Source: a virus
Direction: 5' to 3' (one strand)
DNA length: 33,602 nt
IMG/VR virus record: IMGVR_UViG_3300034061_005390
Coordinates: 1-33,602 of that record
Shown: positions 15,778-24,093 of the stretch, in pieces
Layout: every line of letters starts with the position of its first letter
How positions within the stretch are numbered: the first letter of the stretch is position 1
Translations under genes and position numbers: made by a program
The notes under the pieces: model-generated
The model's database searches: none
The model's input: the letters and a program-made list of their open reading frames with translations, nothing else
What the model was told of the DNA's origin: nothing

Positions 15778-17448
15778 TCAACCTAAGAGATCTTGGATCA
15801 CCACTAAGCCGTACATGTCTGGACGTACCATCTTCTTGGCGTAACGGGTCATAACACCCTTACGTGGTACGAAATCTTCAGTACCAAAGATGGTTGGTGT
15901 AACTTGTAGTGGTACATATGGAGCATATACGAATCCACTTTCGAGGAAACTATTGCCTTTACGACCAACAAGGATCAGGTTGCGTGGGAAGTATGGGTCA
16001 ACAAAGACATCCCATTTCTTACTGAGCGAACCTGCTTTGACAGCACCGATAGTGCCCTTGGCATCATCATGAACAACATTGGCACGGAAGCCACTGGTGA
16101 ATTCAAGGATGTTGGCAACTTCTGGTCCACAAACAACGAAGTTTGCACCACCACGAAGTGTTTTACGGTGAATTGCAGCACTTACATCATTGATTGTTTC
16201 AACGAGGGTTTCATACCACATACTGACGTTACCGGTGAAGTCAGCACCATTTGGATCACTTACACCGCTGGCAATCGCAAGACCGGTTGTACGATCAACG
16301 AATTTACCTGGACGACGTGACCAGTATAGTGTTGCAGCGGTTGCACCACGGACAAGTTCACCAAGCATTTCTTGATCAATTTCAAGACCAATCTGTTCTG
16401 AGAGAATTGAAGTGAGTTCAACTTCTGCATCAAGATTGTGGTAAGCATTGAGGTCTTGACCAAGTTCTGGTGTCCATTTTGCCTTGAGCTTGCGGGTCTT
16501 GGCAGTTACAGCAACACTGTCAACTTTGATGTCAATTTCTGGAATGTTGGCTTCGCCTTCAAATGTTACTTGTTGGGCTGCAATTGCACCTAGTGAATCA
16601 GCAACGTTACCAAGAACATCAGCAACTGGCCAAGTTAATGCACGATTACCAGTTGTTAAGGTATCAGCGCCTGCACCGACAACAACTAATTTGACATGGG
16701 TATAAGTATCACCACCTACAAAATCACCATTTATATCTGACTTAGCAGTTAGACGACGAACTAATGAGCCGCTTGCAAATGTGCCACTAATAGCAATTAA
16801 GTTACTGCGGTCAAGATTTGGAAGAACTGCAACGTCTACTACGAATACTGCAACTGATGAACTGACTGCAATGTCAGCGTCATAACGGCAGTGTTGGTCA
16901 ATTGAAACATCACCAGTGCCAAATGTGCCACTATCTTTTAGAACGCAGCTAATTGTGCTATTGCTACCGGTTGGTAGTGAATAACCGTTGTTTAATGCAC
17001 GAAGTGAATTTTCAGCATTTAGACCTGACAGATTGACACCGCCAGTGAGCTGTGAACCTACAACGCCGCCGCCGAATAGTGATGAACCACTTACTGCACC
17101 TGAACGAGTACGATCAAACTTGAAGTCAAGGAAGAAGATTAGACCGCTTGGGAGACTCATTGGCTGAACGCTGACGAGTTCGTTAGCAATTAAGCTACCG
17201 AAAACACGGCGGACGATTGGGAATGCAACCGCAGCGAAACCTTCTACTTCACCTCCTGACATTGTGTTCGCTTCACGTAGTAATTCTTGTGCTTGACTTT
17301 CTAGTAGGCGAGCCATGTTCGCTTTTGCGCGATCATCGCCAATACCTTCTAATAGACCTGTGTCTGACCATTTACTGAGTAGTGCGCCACCTTCTTTTTC
17401 AAGGTCACGCTTTACGATACCTTCTGTTAATTTTTTGATTACTGACAT
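15778..17448 (-). CDS. 23: Major capsid protein (T4 gp23-like)
   Basis: 556 residues (T4 gp23 is 521). Residues 76-118 carry the family block 'FPIVRRVFGSLIANELVSVQ' and 'MSLPSGLIFFLDFKF', and the C-terminal half has 'GLEIDQEMLGEL', 'GANFVVCGPEVANILEF' and 'FVYAPYVPLQVTPTIFG'. It forms the HK97-fold hexamers of the head. The N-terminus (1-59) is a charged helical propeptide; Leu57-Arg58-Glu59 before Ala60 fits the (L/I)-x-E cleavage rule of the gp21 protease and lies close to the T4 cut (after residue 65). AGGAG is 7 nt before the ATG. It follows the scaffold gene by 28 nt and is cotranscribed with it, and is followed by a strong terminator. Codon use is more G+C-rich than its neighbours, as expected for a very highly expressed gene. 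Confidence 0.96.
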   Translation of the reverse strand: MSVIKKLTEGIVKRDLEKEGGALLSKWSDTGLLEGIGDDRAKANMARLLESQAQELLREANTMSGGEVEGFAAVAFPIVRRVFGSLIANELVSVQPMSLPSGLIFFLDFKFDRTRSGAVSGSSLFGGGVVGSQLTGGVNLSGLNAENSLRALNNGYSLPTGSNSTISCVLKDSGTFGTGDVSIDQHCRYDADIAVSSSVAVFVVDVAVLPNLDRSNLIAISGTFASGSLVRRLTAKSDINGDFVGGDTYTHVKLVVVGAGADTLTTGNRALTWPVADVLGNVADSLGAIAAQQVTFEGEANIPEIDIKVDSVAVTAKTRKLKAKWTPELGQDLNAYHNLDAEVELTSILSEQIGLEIDQEMLGELVRGATAATLYWSRRPGKFVDRTTGLAIASGVSDPNGADFTGNVSMWYETLVETINDVSAAIHRKTLRGGANFVVCGPEVANILEFTSGFRANVVHDDAKGTIGAVKAGSLSKKWDVFVDPYFPRNLILVGRKGNSFLESGFVYAPYVPLQVTPTIFGTEDFVPRKGVMTRYAKKMVRPDMYGLVVIQDLLG

Positions 17449-17472
17449 TTTATAACTCCTGTGAATATATTT

Positions 17473-17488
17473 GGTATCATTTGATACC
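17473..17488 (-). repeat. Inverted repeat between scaffold and capsid genes
   Basis: GGTATCA and TGATACC, 7 bp with a 2-base centre, overlapping the scaffold stop codon and 25 nt before the capsid ATG. No T run follows, so it is not a normal terminator. It might be an RNA processing or stability element that adjusts capsid against scaffold expression, or a protein-binding palindrome. Confidence 0.5.
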
Positions 17489-18892
17489 GGCTAATCTCAA
17501 CCAACGATCTTTATTTTGATCAACTGGTTGTTCTGCTTGTTTGTGAGGTAAACGGAATGAACTCTTTTTACTAATCGCTTCATTCAGTGATTTTGGTGAA
17601 CGTTCTTCTTTTGCATGACCACCCACTGAATTGATTAGTGTTTCATATATTGTTTTTGCTTCACTAACAGAATCAGCCCTAGAAACAGCTTCGACAATTT
17701 GTGTTTTTTGTCGCTCATTCAAGGAGGCGCTTTTCAAGATCTGATTTTCATAAAACAGTCTGGCATTCAGTAGATTTACTTCTTCAAGTTTCTTGAATGC
17801 AGCAGACATTTGTTCTATGGTGGAAGAGAATGATTTATTCTCTTCCAAGAGTTTGTTTATTTTTGCATCTTTGCTCTCAACTTCTTTTAGGAGAACTTGC
17901 GATGCTTTTAGTAGTTCGGTTGTTTTTGATTCTTTTATTTGTTTTTTATCTGCCCTCAGAGCAGCAAAGTCAGCACCAGTTATTTCATCTGCTGGATGAG
18001 CAGCACTGGCTATTTTTTGTTGTTTTGCAGAAAGTTTCTTTTCTTCTGTTGCTGCAAATGGACCTGCAGGTTTATCGCTGGAACCTGGTGTAAAGGTTTC
18101 TTCTTCGCTGTTATATCTAACATTTCCATCTGAATCTAAATGATAATTTTCTGCTTTTTTACGAATCCAAGCTTCATAATCTTCTGTTGAACTATTTGGA
18201 TTGATAAGCTTATACGCAGCTTCTGGGAACTTAAGCTCTAAAGCATTGATTAAACTATGTGGCGGCTCTTGTTGCTGACCTTTGTAAAAAGAATACTCTT
18301 CACCTCTTGCTTCATAATTTGGATCTTCCATTTCGCTTAGTGCTTCATCTAAATTTACTTCTGCAAGTTCTTCTTCTTCAAGAATATCTTCTTCAAGTTC
18401 AATGCTTTCAAGCTCTAAACTTTCTGCCAGACCAGTTCCACCCATTGCTGGTGGAGTTTGCTCTAATCCCATAGAACCTGGTTCTTCTTCTTTATCGCCT
18501 ATTTGTAATTGATCGGCAAGATCGGCAAGATTTATTTCTAATGAAACTTCTTCTTCATCATCTGGACAAGGACAAAGTTTTTCTCCATCTGTTGCAGCAA
18601 GTGGAATATCACTGGCAGTACCAGCAACATAACCTTTATTTGATTCATCTGGTGGAGCACCACCAAAATCAACAGTTGGCATGTCACTTTGACCACCAGC
18701 AAGAGCATCAGTTGGCGATGGAGTATCAGCACTCATTTCATCTTCTTCGTCTTGCTCTAACAGTTTTTCTACTGCTTCTTTTACTTGTGGAGCAAACTTT
18801 TCTAATAGTGCTGCTTGAGCACTTTTATATGCTGAATCTCGTAGTGCTTGTGCATCTACTATTGCTTGTTCTAATAGCTTTGAACTGCTCAT
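17477..18892 (-). CDS. 22: Prohead core scaffold protein (gp22-like)
   Basis: 471 residues from the ATG at 18892 ('MSSSKLLEQAIVDAQALRD'), with AGGAG 8 nt upstream and a promoter motif 33 nt upstream; the longer frame to 18946 would run through that promoter. The protein is highly acidic, with Glu/Asp runs around 50-190, and has a C-terminal coiled coil (about 325-415) ending in 'NERQKTQIVEAVSRADSVSE', which resembles the conserved part of gp22-type scaffolds. It is longer than T4 gp22 (269). Such proteins form the core on which the capsid assembles and are degraded by the prohead protease. Its last residues 'DRWLRLAGIK' resemble the C-termini of two other proteins in the window. Directly upstream of the capsid gene, as in T4. 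Confidence 0.82.
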   Translation of the reverse strand: MSSSKLLEQAIVDAQALRDSAYKSAQAALLEKFAPQVKEAVEKLLEQDEEDEMSADTPSPTDALAGGQSDMPTVDFGGAPPDESNKGYVAGTASDIPLAATDGEKLCPCPDDEEEVSLEINLADLADQLQIGDKEEEPGSMGLEQTPPAMGGTGLAESLELESIELEEDILEEEELAEVNLDEALSEMEDPNYEARGEEYSFYKGQQQEPPHSLINALELKFPEAAYKLINPNSSTEDYEAWIRKKAENYHLDSDGNVRYNSEEETFTPGSSDKPAGPFAATEEKKLSAKQQKIASAAHPADEITGADFAALRADKKQIKESKTTELLKASQVLLKEVESKDAKINKLLEENKSFSSTIEQMSAAFKKLEEVNLLNARLFYENQILKSASLNERQKTQIVEAVSRADSVSEAKTIYETLINSVGGHAKEERSPKSLNEAISKKSSFRLPHKQAEQPVDQNKDRWLRLAGIK

Positions 18893-18924
18893 TAAAAATA
18901 CTCCTAAAATACACTTTACTGAAC

Positions 18925-18932
18925 TAAATAGT
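18925..18932 (-). promoter_or_regulatory. Candidate late promoter motif for scaffold-capsid operon
   Basis: AAAACTATTTAG on the minus strand, 33 nt before the scaffold ATG at 18892. It would drive both scaffold and capsid genes. Confidence 0.6.
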
Positions 18933-18968
18933 TTTATTTTTGACAACTTACCATAACCATGGGCAAAA

Positions 18969-19520
18969 CTATAGTTTATTTATAAAGCATTTTATTAAAT
19001 TACTTTCTCCGTCTACATTTTCAAGTGCTTGTGCTATTACTTTACCAAATAAGTCTCGTTTTGTTCCAAAAATTGTTCGTATTTTTGCTGCACATCCATG
19101 ACCATGTTTGTCACTTGTAACGATCCAGTCGCCTTCATTTACTTTTCCAGTAACAAGAACATATTCTGCACCTAATATTATCGGCTGCTCTTTGCCGTGC
19201 AGTGTTGCTCCAACAACACGATGATCCTCTTTTTTATAGCAAGGTATTGCTTTTCCATTTTCCCAAACAACAACTGTTCCTGTTGGATATTCTGCAAGTT
19301 CTTGTGTTGTTAGACCAGTTTCAAATACTGCACCAACAGTTGTTTGTTGAGCATATATATCATTCCATCTATTTTGTGGAGAACCAATCGTTCTTATTGC
19401 ATCTCCTTGCGGTAGCAAAGAACCTGTTATCTGAATAGAGCCGCTGAAACTCACAGTTCCGTCATTCAATATCTTATGAATATGAGTTGAGCCACTTACT
19501 ACGCTTATGCCTTTAGTCAT
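18969..19520 (-). CDS. Small virion appendage protein, fibre-type
   Basis: 183 residues. Residues 3-35 ('KGISVVSGSTHIHKILNDG' onward to 'ITGSL') resemble the N-terminus of the 953-residue fibre encoded just upstream, including Lys-Gly, Ser-Gly-Ser, Lys-Ile, Gly-Thr-Val and Ser-Gly-Ser-Leu; this may be a shared attachment or trimerisation module. Then comes 'RTIGSPQNRWNDIYAQQT', a common fibre motif, and a compact C-terminal domain with 'PTGTVVVWENGKAIPCYKK', 'LVTGKVNEGDWIVTSDKHGH', found at the end of many marine phage structural proteins. Probably a trimeric appendage; location unknown. The SD is weak (AAGAA), and candidate promoters lie 52 and 20 nt before the ATG. Confidence 0.65.
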   Translation of the reverse strand: MTKGISVVSGSTHIHKILNDGTVSFSGSIQITGSLLPQGDAIRTIGSPQNRWNDIYAQQTTVGAVFETGLTTQELAEYPTGTVVVWENGKAIPCYKKEDHRVVGATLHGKEQPIILGAEYVLVTGKVNEGDWIVTSDKHGHGCAAKIRTIFGTKRDLFGKVIAQALENVDGESNLIKCFINKL

Positions 19521-19539
19521 TTCTTGCCCGCTTCTTCAA

Positions 19540-19547
19540 TAAATATG
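19540..19547 (-). promoter_or_regulatory. Possible second promoter motif within a small hairpin
   Basis: CATATTTA on the minus strand, within the inverted repeat CTTCA...TGAAG (19534-19550), 20 nt before the ATG at 19520. It differs from the common motif at two positions, so it may be chance. Confidence 0.25.
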
Positions 19548-19571
19548 AAGCAAAAAGTTGTTTTTTCTCAA

Positions 19572-19579
19572 TAAATAGC
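19572..19579 (-). promoter_or_regulatory. Candidate late promoter motif for small appendage gene
   Basis: GCTATTTA on the minus strand, one base off the common ACTATTTA, 52 nt before the ATG at 19520 and directly after the strong terminator at 19586-19617. Confidence 0.45.
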
Positions 19580-19585
19580 AGTTTG

Positions 19586-19617
19586 AAATAAAAAACCGGC
19601 ACCTTTTCAGGTGCCGG
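19586..19617 (-). terminator. Strong intrinsic terminator after repeat-fibre gene
   Basis: On the minus strand a perfect 8-bp stem CCGGCACC / GGTGCCGG around TGAAAA, followed by TTTTTTATTT. It is the strongest terminator of the window. Confidence 0.93.
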
Positions 19618-19642
19618 CCTGTAGTTTATATGAAACTACTTA

Positions 19643-22504
19643 TCAGACTGCAAAGAATGGACTTGCGAACCATTCGCCACCTTCACAGAAGTACCATTTC
19701 TGGCCTTGTGGGAAGGCTGCTACAGCGTCATCAGCGGCATCAAGATAGAACATGTGACCGTTGTGTGCTGATTGATCACCACTGGTGTAGGCAGCAGGAA
19801 TTGTAAGAGCAGTAAACTTAGGTGCTTGGAATTTACCGCTTACTGTTATTTGATCTGCTGAACTATTACCTAGTGTTGCATTACCATTTACAGTTAGGTT
19901 GCCAGCGATGGTTACATCATCTGGTAGACCGATTGTAAAGGTGTTTGCGGCACCGAGTGCAAATGAACCACTTACTGTAACTTCATTGGCTGTGCCATTG
20001 ATTACAAGTGAAGTTAGTTCAACACTGTCAAGACGTGCATCAAGTGAATCATCACCAGCAACACGACTTGAAGCTTCGCTTGATAGCGCACTGTTTAGGC
20101 TTGCGTCTGCACTTGCACGAGTTGAACCTTCAACTGATAATGCACTTTCTAGACTTGCGTCTGAACTTGCACGAGTTGAACCTTCAACTGATAGTGCGCT
20201 GGCAAGACTGGTATCAGCACTTGCACGAGCACTTTCTTCTGCAGAAACTCTTGTATCAACACTTGCATCAGCACTTGCGCGACTTGATGCTTCGGTTGAA
20301 AGAGCACTTGCAAGACTGCTATCAGTACTTGCACGAGTTGATGCTTCGCCTGATACAACTGCTTCAATACTTGCAATATTACTTGCAATAGTGCTTGTTA
20401 CGGTTGTAGCAAAGTTTGGATCATCACCGAGTGCTGCAGCAAGTTCATTGAGAGTATCAAGTAGTTCTGGAGCACTATCAACTAGAGCGGCAACTGCTGA
20501 ATCAGTGTAGCTGTTTGCAGCGGCTACAACTGATGCATCACCAGAAACTCTTGCGGATGTTTCAGTTGATAGAGCACTGTTGAGGCTACTGTCAGCACTT
20601 GCGCGAACACTTTCTTCTGCTGATACGCGAGCTTCAAGACTTGCATCTGCACTTGCTCGGATACTTGCTTCTGCTGAAACAGCATTTGCACGATCAACTA
20701 TTTCTGTTGATAGTGCGCTGTTTAGACTTGCGTCTGCACTTGCGCGAACAGATGCTTCGCCCGAAAGAGCACTTTCAAGACTTGTATCTGCTGCTGCACG
20801 GGCACTTTCTTCGGTGCTCATGCGAGTGTCAACTGAAGCGAAGTCTGTTGAAATGTCTACAGTTATAGCATTTTCAAGACTTGCTATTGCACTTTCTCTT
20901 GCTGATGTTTCAGCACTGACTTTACCGTCAAGACTTGCTTCTGCAGATGTTGCGCGTGATTCTTCACTGCTGATCTGACTTGCAAGACTTGCATCACCGC
21001 TTACACGGCTTGAAGCTTCAGAAGAAACACTTGTTGATAGTGCAGTTTGAACTGAACCAATCTTGGTGTCAAGTGAACCTTCGGCTGCTGCAGCGCGTGA
21101 TTCTTCGGTTGATAGTCTGGAAGTTAGACTTGCATCGCCACTTACACGACTTGATGCTTCGCTGGAAATATCAACACTTAGTGAAGCAACACTACTGATG
21201 ATTTGACCAGCTTGTGTTGTATCAAGACTTGCTACATATGCAACAACTTCAGCAAATTGATCAAGATCTGCTGTTGAACCACTAAGGATAGCGTCTATTC
21301 TTGATTTTTCTGCACTGATTTGACTTGCAAGACTATCATCTGCAGCAACACGACTTGATGCTTCTGTTGAAACAGCGGTTGAGAATGCTGCAGCTACACT
21401 TGCATCGCCAGAAACACGACTTGAGGTTTCGGTACTGACTTTTGCATCAAGTGAAGCTTCTGCGGAAGCAGCGCGGGATGCTTCAGCGGAAATGCTTGTT
21501 GATAGTTTTGAATCAAGACTAGTGTCAGCACTTGCAAATGCAGTGGCTAATGATCCTTCGGCAGAAACTGCACGGGATGCTTCACTACTGATTTGTGCTG
21601 CGAGACTTGCTTCTGCGGATTCAGCACGTTCTTCTTCTGCACTAACAAGAGCGGCAACACTGTCATCGCCAGCAACGCGATTTGAAGCTTCAGTTGAAAC
21701 TGCTGCTTCGCGAAGTGATACTTCACTTGAAAGAGCACTTGCGAGACTGCTATCACCAGAAACACGACTTGATGCTTCAGTTGAAACTGCAGTTGATAGT
21801 GCAGTAGCTAGACTTGCGTCACCTGCTGTGCGAGCACTTTCTTCACTTGAAAGACGAACAGTTAGACTGCTGTCTGCTGAAGCGCGAACGCTTTCTTCTG
21901 CTGCAGCACGAACATCAATACTTGCAACACTGGCTGTTAGTTCGTTGACTTTTGAAGTCAGGTCGCCAATACCAGAAACAAGTTGTGATGCTGCTTCGCC
22001 GTCGCCATCAAGGAATTCTTGAATGTCTTTGATGGTGCTTAGTGTACCGGAAAGTACGCCATCGCCGCCGACGAGGACATCTATTCTGTTGTCAACTGCA
22101 GTTTCTAAACTTGATACTGCACTTATACGGGCTGAAACTTCAGAACTTAGTGCGCTGTTTAGACTGCTGTCTGCTGCAGCACGAACGCTTTCTTCTGCCG
22201 ATACGCGAGTGTCAACAGAATCAAAATCTGAAGCAAGTGAGTTTAGAACTGCTTGAACATTACTACCATCGCTGGTTGTAACATTTGCTGCAGCAACTTT
22301 GCCTAACGATGCACTACCTGCTGCATCAATTAGAACAACACGACCTGCACCACTTGCACTTGATGATAAATCAAGTACGAGTGAGCCGCTGACCTTCATA
22401 TCAACTGCTTTATCTTGACCGAATACTACTGTGCCGTTTTCCATGATTTTAGCAACAACTGTGCTAGAACCTGAAATAACTGCAAAACCTTTTTGTTTTG
22501 ACAT
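19643..22504 (-). CDS. Long fibre protein with 18-residue helical repeats
   Basis: 953 residues from the ATG at 22504 (AGGAG 11 nt upstream); the frame is open to 22555, but that part is leader. Residues 1-75 form the N-terminal module shared with the 183-residue protein. About 95-840 hold many copies of an 18-residue unit such as 'RASADASLESALSVEGST', interrupted near 145-200, 420-450 and 690-740 by helical inserts such as 'LLDTLNELAAALGDDPNF'. The unit is Ala/Ser/Glu-rich with Leu at regular places and suggests a long trimeric helical shaft. The end (about 850-953) is a beta-rich tip with 'NLTVNGNATLGNSSADQIT' and a final 'KWYFCEGGEWFASPFFAV'. Similar repeat fibres occur in marine T4-like phages. 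Probably a tail or head fibre; receptor unknown. Single-gene unit with own promoter and terminator. Confidence 0.8.
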   Translation of the reverse strand: MSKQKGFAVISGSSTVVAKIMENGTVVFGQDKAVDMKVSGSLVLDLSSSASGAGRVVLIDAAGSASLGKVAAANVTTSDGSNVQAVLNSLASDFDSVDTRVSAEESVRAAADSSLNSALSSEVSARISAVSSLETAVDNRIDVLVGGDGVLSGTLSTIKDIQEFLDGDGEAASQLVSGIGDLTSKVNELTASVASIDVRAAAEESVRASADSSLTVRLSSEESARTAGDASLATALSTAVSTEASSRVSGDSSLASALSSEVSLREAAVSTEASNRVAGDDSVAALVSAEEERAESAEASLAAQISSEASRAVSAEGSLATAFASADTSLDSKLSTSISAEASRAASAEASLDAKVSTETSSRVSGDASVAAAFSTAVSTEASSRVAADDSLASQISAEKSRIDAILSGSTADLDQFAEVVAYVASLDTTQAGQIISSVASLSVDISSEASSRVSGDASLTSRLSTEESRAAAAEGSLDTKIGSVQTALSTSVSSEASSRVSGDASLASQISSEESRATSAEASLDGKVSAETSARESAIASLENAITVDISTDFASVDTRMSTEESARAAADTSLESALSGEASVRASADASLNSALSTEIVDRANAVSAEASIRASADASLEARVSAEESVRASADSSLNSALSTETSARVSGDASVVAAANSYTDSAVAALVDSAPELLDTLNELAAALGDDPNFATTVTSTIASNIASIEAVVSGEASTRASTDSSLASALSTEASSRASADASVDTRVSAEESARASADTSLASALSVEGSTRASSDASLESALSVEGSTRASADASLNSALSSEASSRVAGDDSLDARLDSVELTSLVINGTANEVTVSGSFALGAANTFTIGLPDDVTIAGNLTVNGNATLGNSSADQITVSGKFQAPKFTALTIPAAYTSGDQSAHNGHMFYLDAADDAVAAFPQGQKWYFCEGGEWFASPFFAV

Positions 22505-22534
22505 ATAATGAGGATCTCCTAATAAAGAAAACAA

Positions 22535-22554
22535 TGTTATCTCTGTAGATAACA
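22535..22554 (-). other. Leader hairpin of repeat-fibre mRNA
   Basis: Perfect 8-bp stem TGTTATCT / AGATAACA with a 4-nt loop, between the promoter motif (22564-22571) and the SD of the fibre gene, followed on the minus strand by TTGTTTTCTTTATT. It may stabilise the 5' end of the mRNA, or act as a weak attenuator. Confidence 0.5.
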
Positions 22555-22563
22555 ATGTAACTA

Positions 22564-22571
22564 TAAATAGT
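22564..22571 (-). promoter_or_regulatory. Candidate late promoter motif for repeat-fibre gene
   Basis: GAAAACTATTTATAG on the minus strand, 60 nt before the ATG at 22504; the extra distance is taken up by the leader hairpin. Confidence 0.55.
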
Positions 22572-22602
22572 TTTCAAATATTATAAAATCAGTAGCGATA
22601 CA

Positions 22603-22618
22603 TACCGTCAAAACGGTA
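22603..22618. repeat. Small inverted repeat after fibre/tip gene
   Basis: TACCGT and ACGGTA, 6 bp with a CAAA (TTTG) loop, 34 nt past the stop of the 468-residue protein. The T run expected of a terminator is absent, so its role is unclear. Confidence 0.35.
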
Positions 22619-22651
22619 GTTGTTGATATATTTGTCTATTAGTGTTTTATA

Positions 22652-24058
22652 TCAAGAAACAGAGATTATTTCAAGCCAAGCAAACCACTTGAAAGTTGTA
22701 GAAGCAGCACCGGTAACTGTAAAAAGTATATTTGCACCACTGGTTGTCACGCCTATTGTTGGAGTGATGTTTTCTTCATTGGCAGATGTCAAACTCATTA
22801 CTGCAGTAGCGATTCCGGATACATTTTTTGCACGAACATTACCTATATAACTGTTTACTGCACCAGTGCTTTGCCTGCAAACACATTGACACATTATGCT
22901 GTACGCAGTATTAGCTGTAGTAGTATGAGTATATATTACTGTAGCGGATGCATCCGTAGTGGTAACATCTCCACTTACACTGCGGCGTTCTCTTCCGCCA
23001 TGAACAACAGAAACACTATTCAATACTGGACTGTATATACCAGTGTCATTATCTCCGTGAAAACTATATGTTGGAGTATTCAATCCGCCGACATCCCATC
23101 TTATCCAAGGACCACCATTTATTAGTGATGTTCCTGCTGTTCCGCCTATATTGAACTTATTTGATGCATTGTGAGAAAATGCCAAAACACCATCTGTGCT
23201 ATTCCAAGACATACCCGAACCAGCAGCATTTTGAAAACTATATGCTGGGTTTGCTGTATTTCCATTTGGACTAAGAGTGCGAACAGTATTTATAATATTT
23301 GTATAATCTATAGTAGACAAATCACCAGCAATAATATCGCGAATTTTATATTGTGACTTATAACCCACAGTATTTGTTATATTGTCTGCAGCCTTGACAT
23401 TGATATCTGCACCGGTATCTGCAGAGACGATCTCTATAGAACCGGTGGTTGTTTCAACTTTTTGATTAGATGTAATAAGTTTTGATGTTGTATATCCCTC
23501 TATTGTTGTGTTTGTTCCAGCAACATAAGCTACATCATTAGCACTTATAACTAAATCGTCACCAGCAGTTATGCTGATATCAGAAGCGGCACCAGTGGTA
23601 GTAATAGACATTGAGCCGGCACGAGAGAAGCCACCGGTATCATTTAGTGTTATTCCACTACCATCTTGTATAATCTTTCCGGTTGTTCCATCAAATCGCA
23701 CTATAGCATTGTCGGTACTGGATATTGCACCAGCAACATTGCCACCAGTAGATGATATAGTGCCGTTGCTTATTAATATGTTTGTTCCGGCTGAAAACCT
23801 GCTTCTTACATCATTTGTAAAATTTGATATATTTGAAGCAGTTAGACTGTGCAGTTGAGAACCGTTTCCTTTGAAAGAAGAGCTTATAATAACATCTTTT
23901 GCATCTATATCTTCATTGAAAGTTGTTGATGCATTTACAGTAAGAGAATCAGTAAATAAATCTCCAATTACTGTATCTCCAGCAATAGACAAGTTGCCAG
24001 GAATGTTTATCCCAGCAGAACTTGATATTTCGCTGTCTTTTATTATTATTTTCGCCAT
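22652..24058 (-). CDS. Fibre-type structural protein
   Basis: 468 residues, Ser/Thr/Gly/Asn-rich and predicted mostly beta. The N-terminus 'SAGINIPGNLSIAGDTVIGD' and the segment 'AISSTDNAIVRFDGTTGKII' followed by 'QDGSGITLNDTGGFSRAG' are recurrent elements of phage fibre shafts. Several short strand-turn repeats follow ('DISITAGDDLVIS', 'SIEIVSADTGADINVKAAD'), then 'NDTGIYSPVLNSVSVVHGG', a widespread motif at the base of fibre tips, and a distinct C-terminal domain (about 375-468) ending 'FKWFAWLEIISVS'. It probably assembles as a trimeric fibre or tip next to the repeat fibre encoded downstream. The SD is modest (AGTAGGT). A variant promoter motif lies 26 nt before the ATG. No intrinsic terminator is evident after it. 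Confidence 0.75.
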   Translation of the reverse strand: MAKIIIKDSEISSSAGINIPGNLSIAGDTVIGDLFTDSLTVNASTTFNEDIDAKDVIISSSFKGNGSQLHSLTASNISNFTNDVRSRFSAGTNILISNGTISSTGGNVAGAISSTDNAIVRFDGTTGKIIQDGSGITLNDTGGFSRAGSMSITTTGAASDISITAGDDLVISANDVAYVAGTNTTIEGYTTSKLITSNQKVETTTGSIEIVSADTGADINVKAADNITNTVGYKSQYKIRDIIAGDLSTIDYTNIINTVRTLSPNGNTANPAYSFQNAAGSGMSWNSTDGVLAFSHNASNKFNIGGTAGTSLINGGPWIRWDVGGLNTPTYSFHGDNDTGIYSPVLNSVSVVHGGRERRSVSGDVTTTDASATVIYTHTTTANTAYSIMCQCVCRQSTGAVNSYIGNVRAKNVSGIATAVMSLTSANEENITPTIGVTTSGANILFTVTGAASTTFKWFAWLEIISVS

Positions 24059-24083
24059 TTTACCTACTCATATATTTCATATA

Positions 24084-24091
24084 TAGGTAGT
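24084..24091 (-). promoter_or_regulatory. Variant promoter motif for 468-residue fibre gene
   Basis: AAAAACTACCTATA on the minus strand: ACTACCTA instead of ACTATTTA, 26 nt before the ATG at 24058. The position fits the set; two mismatches lower confidence. Confidence 0.35.
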
Positions 24092-24093
24092 TT

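Noticed and set aside
15128-15781. Homing endonuclease starting at 15781
   Set aside because: The first 21-25 codons are the capsid gene's terminator region and precede the GIY-YIG domain, which starts right after the ATG at 15706.
17477-18946. Longer start for the scaffold protein at 18946
   Set aside because: The additional 18 codons cover the promoter motif and the SD; the ATG at 18892 has AGGAG at 8 nt.
18977-18984. Exact T4 late consensus TATAAATA on the coding strand
   Set aside because: It is within the last codons of the 183-residue gene and about 85 nt from the scaffold ATG; the better placed ACTATTTA at 18925 explains the start.
19899-20510. Long plus-strand frame of about 200 codons
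   Set aside because: It is the antisense shadow of the repeat-fibre gene; biased repeat codons keep other frames open. No SD or family match.
19899-22260. CRISPR-like or tandem DNA repeat array
   Set aside because: The 54-nt periodicity is imperfect and fully explained by the 18-residue protein repeat.
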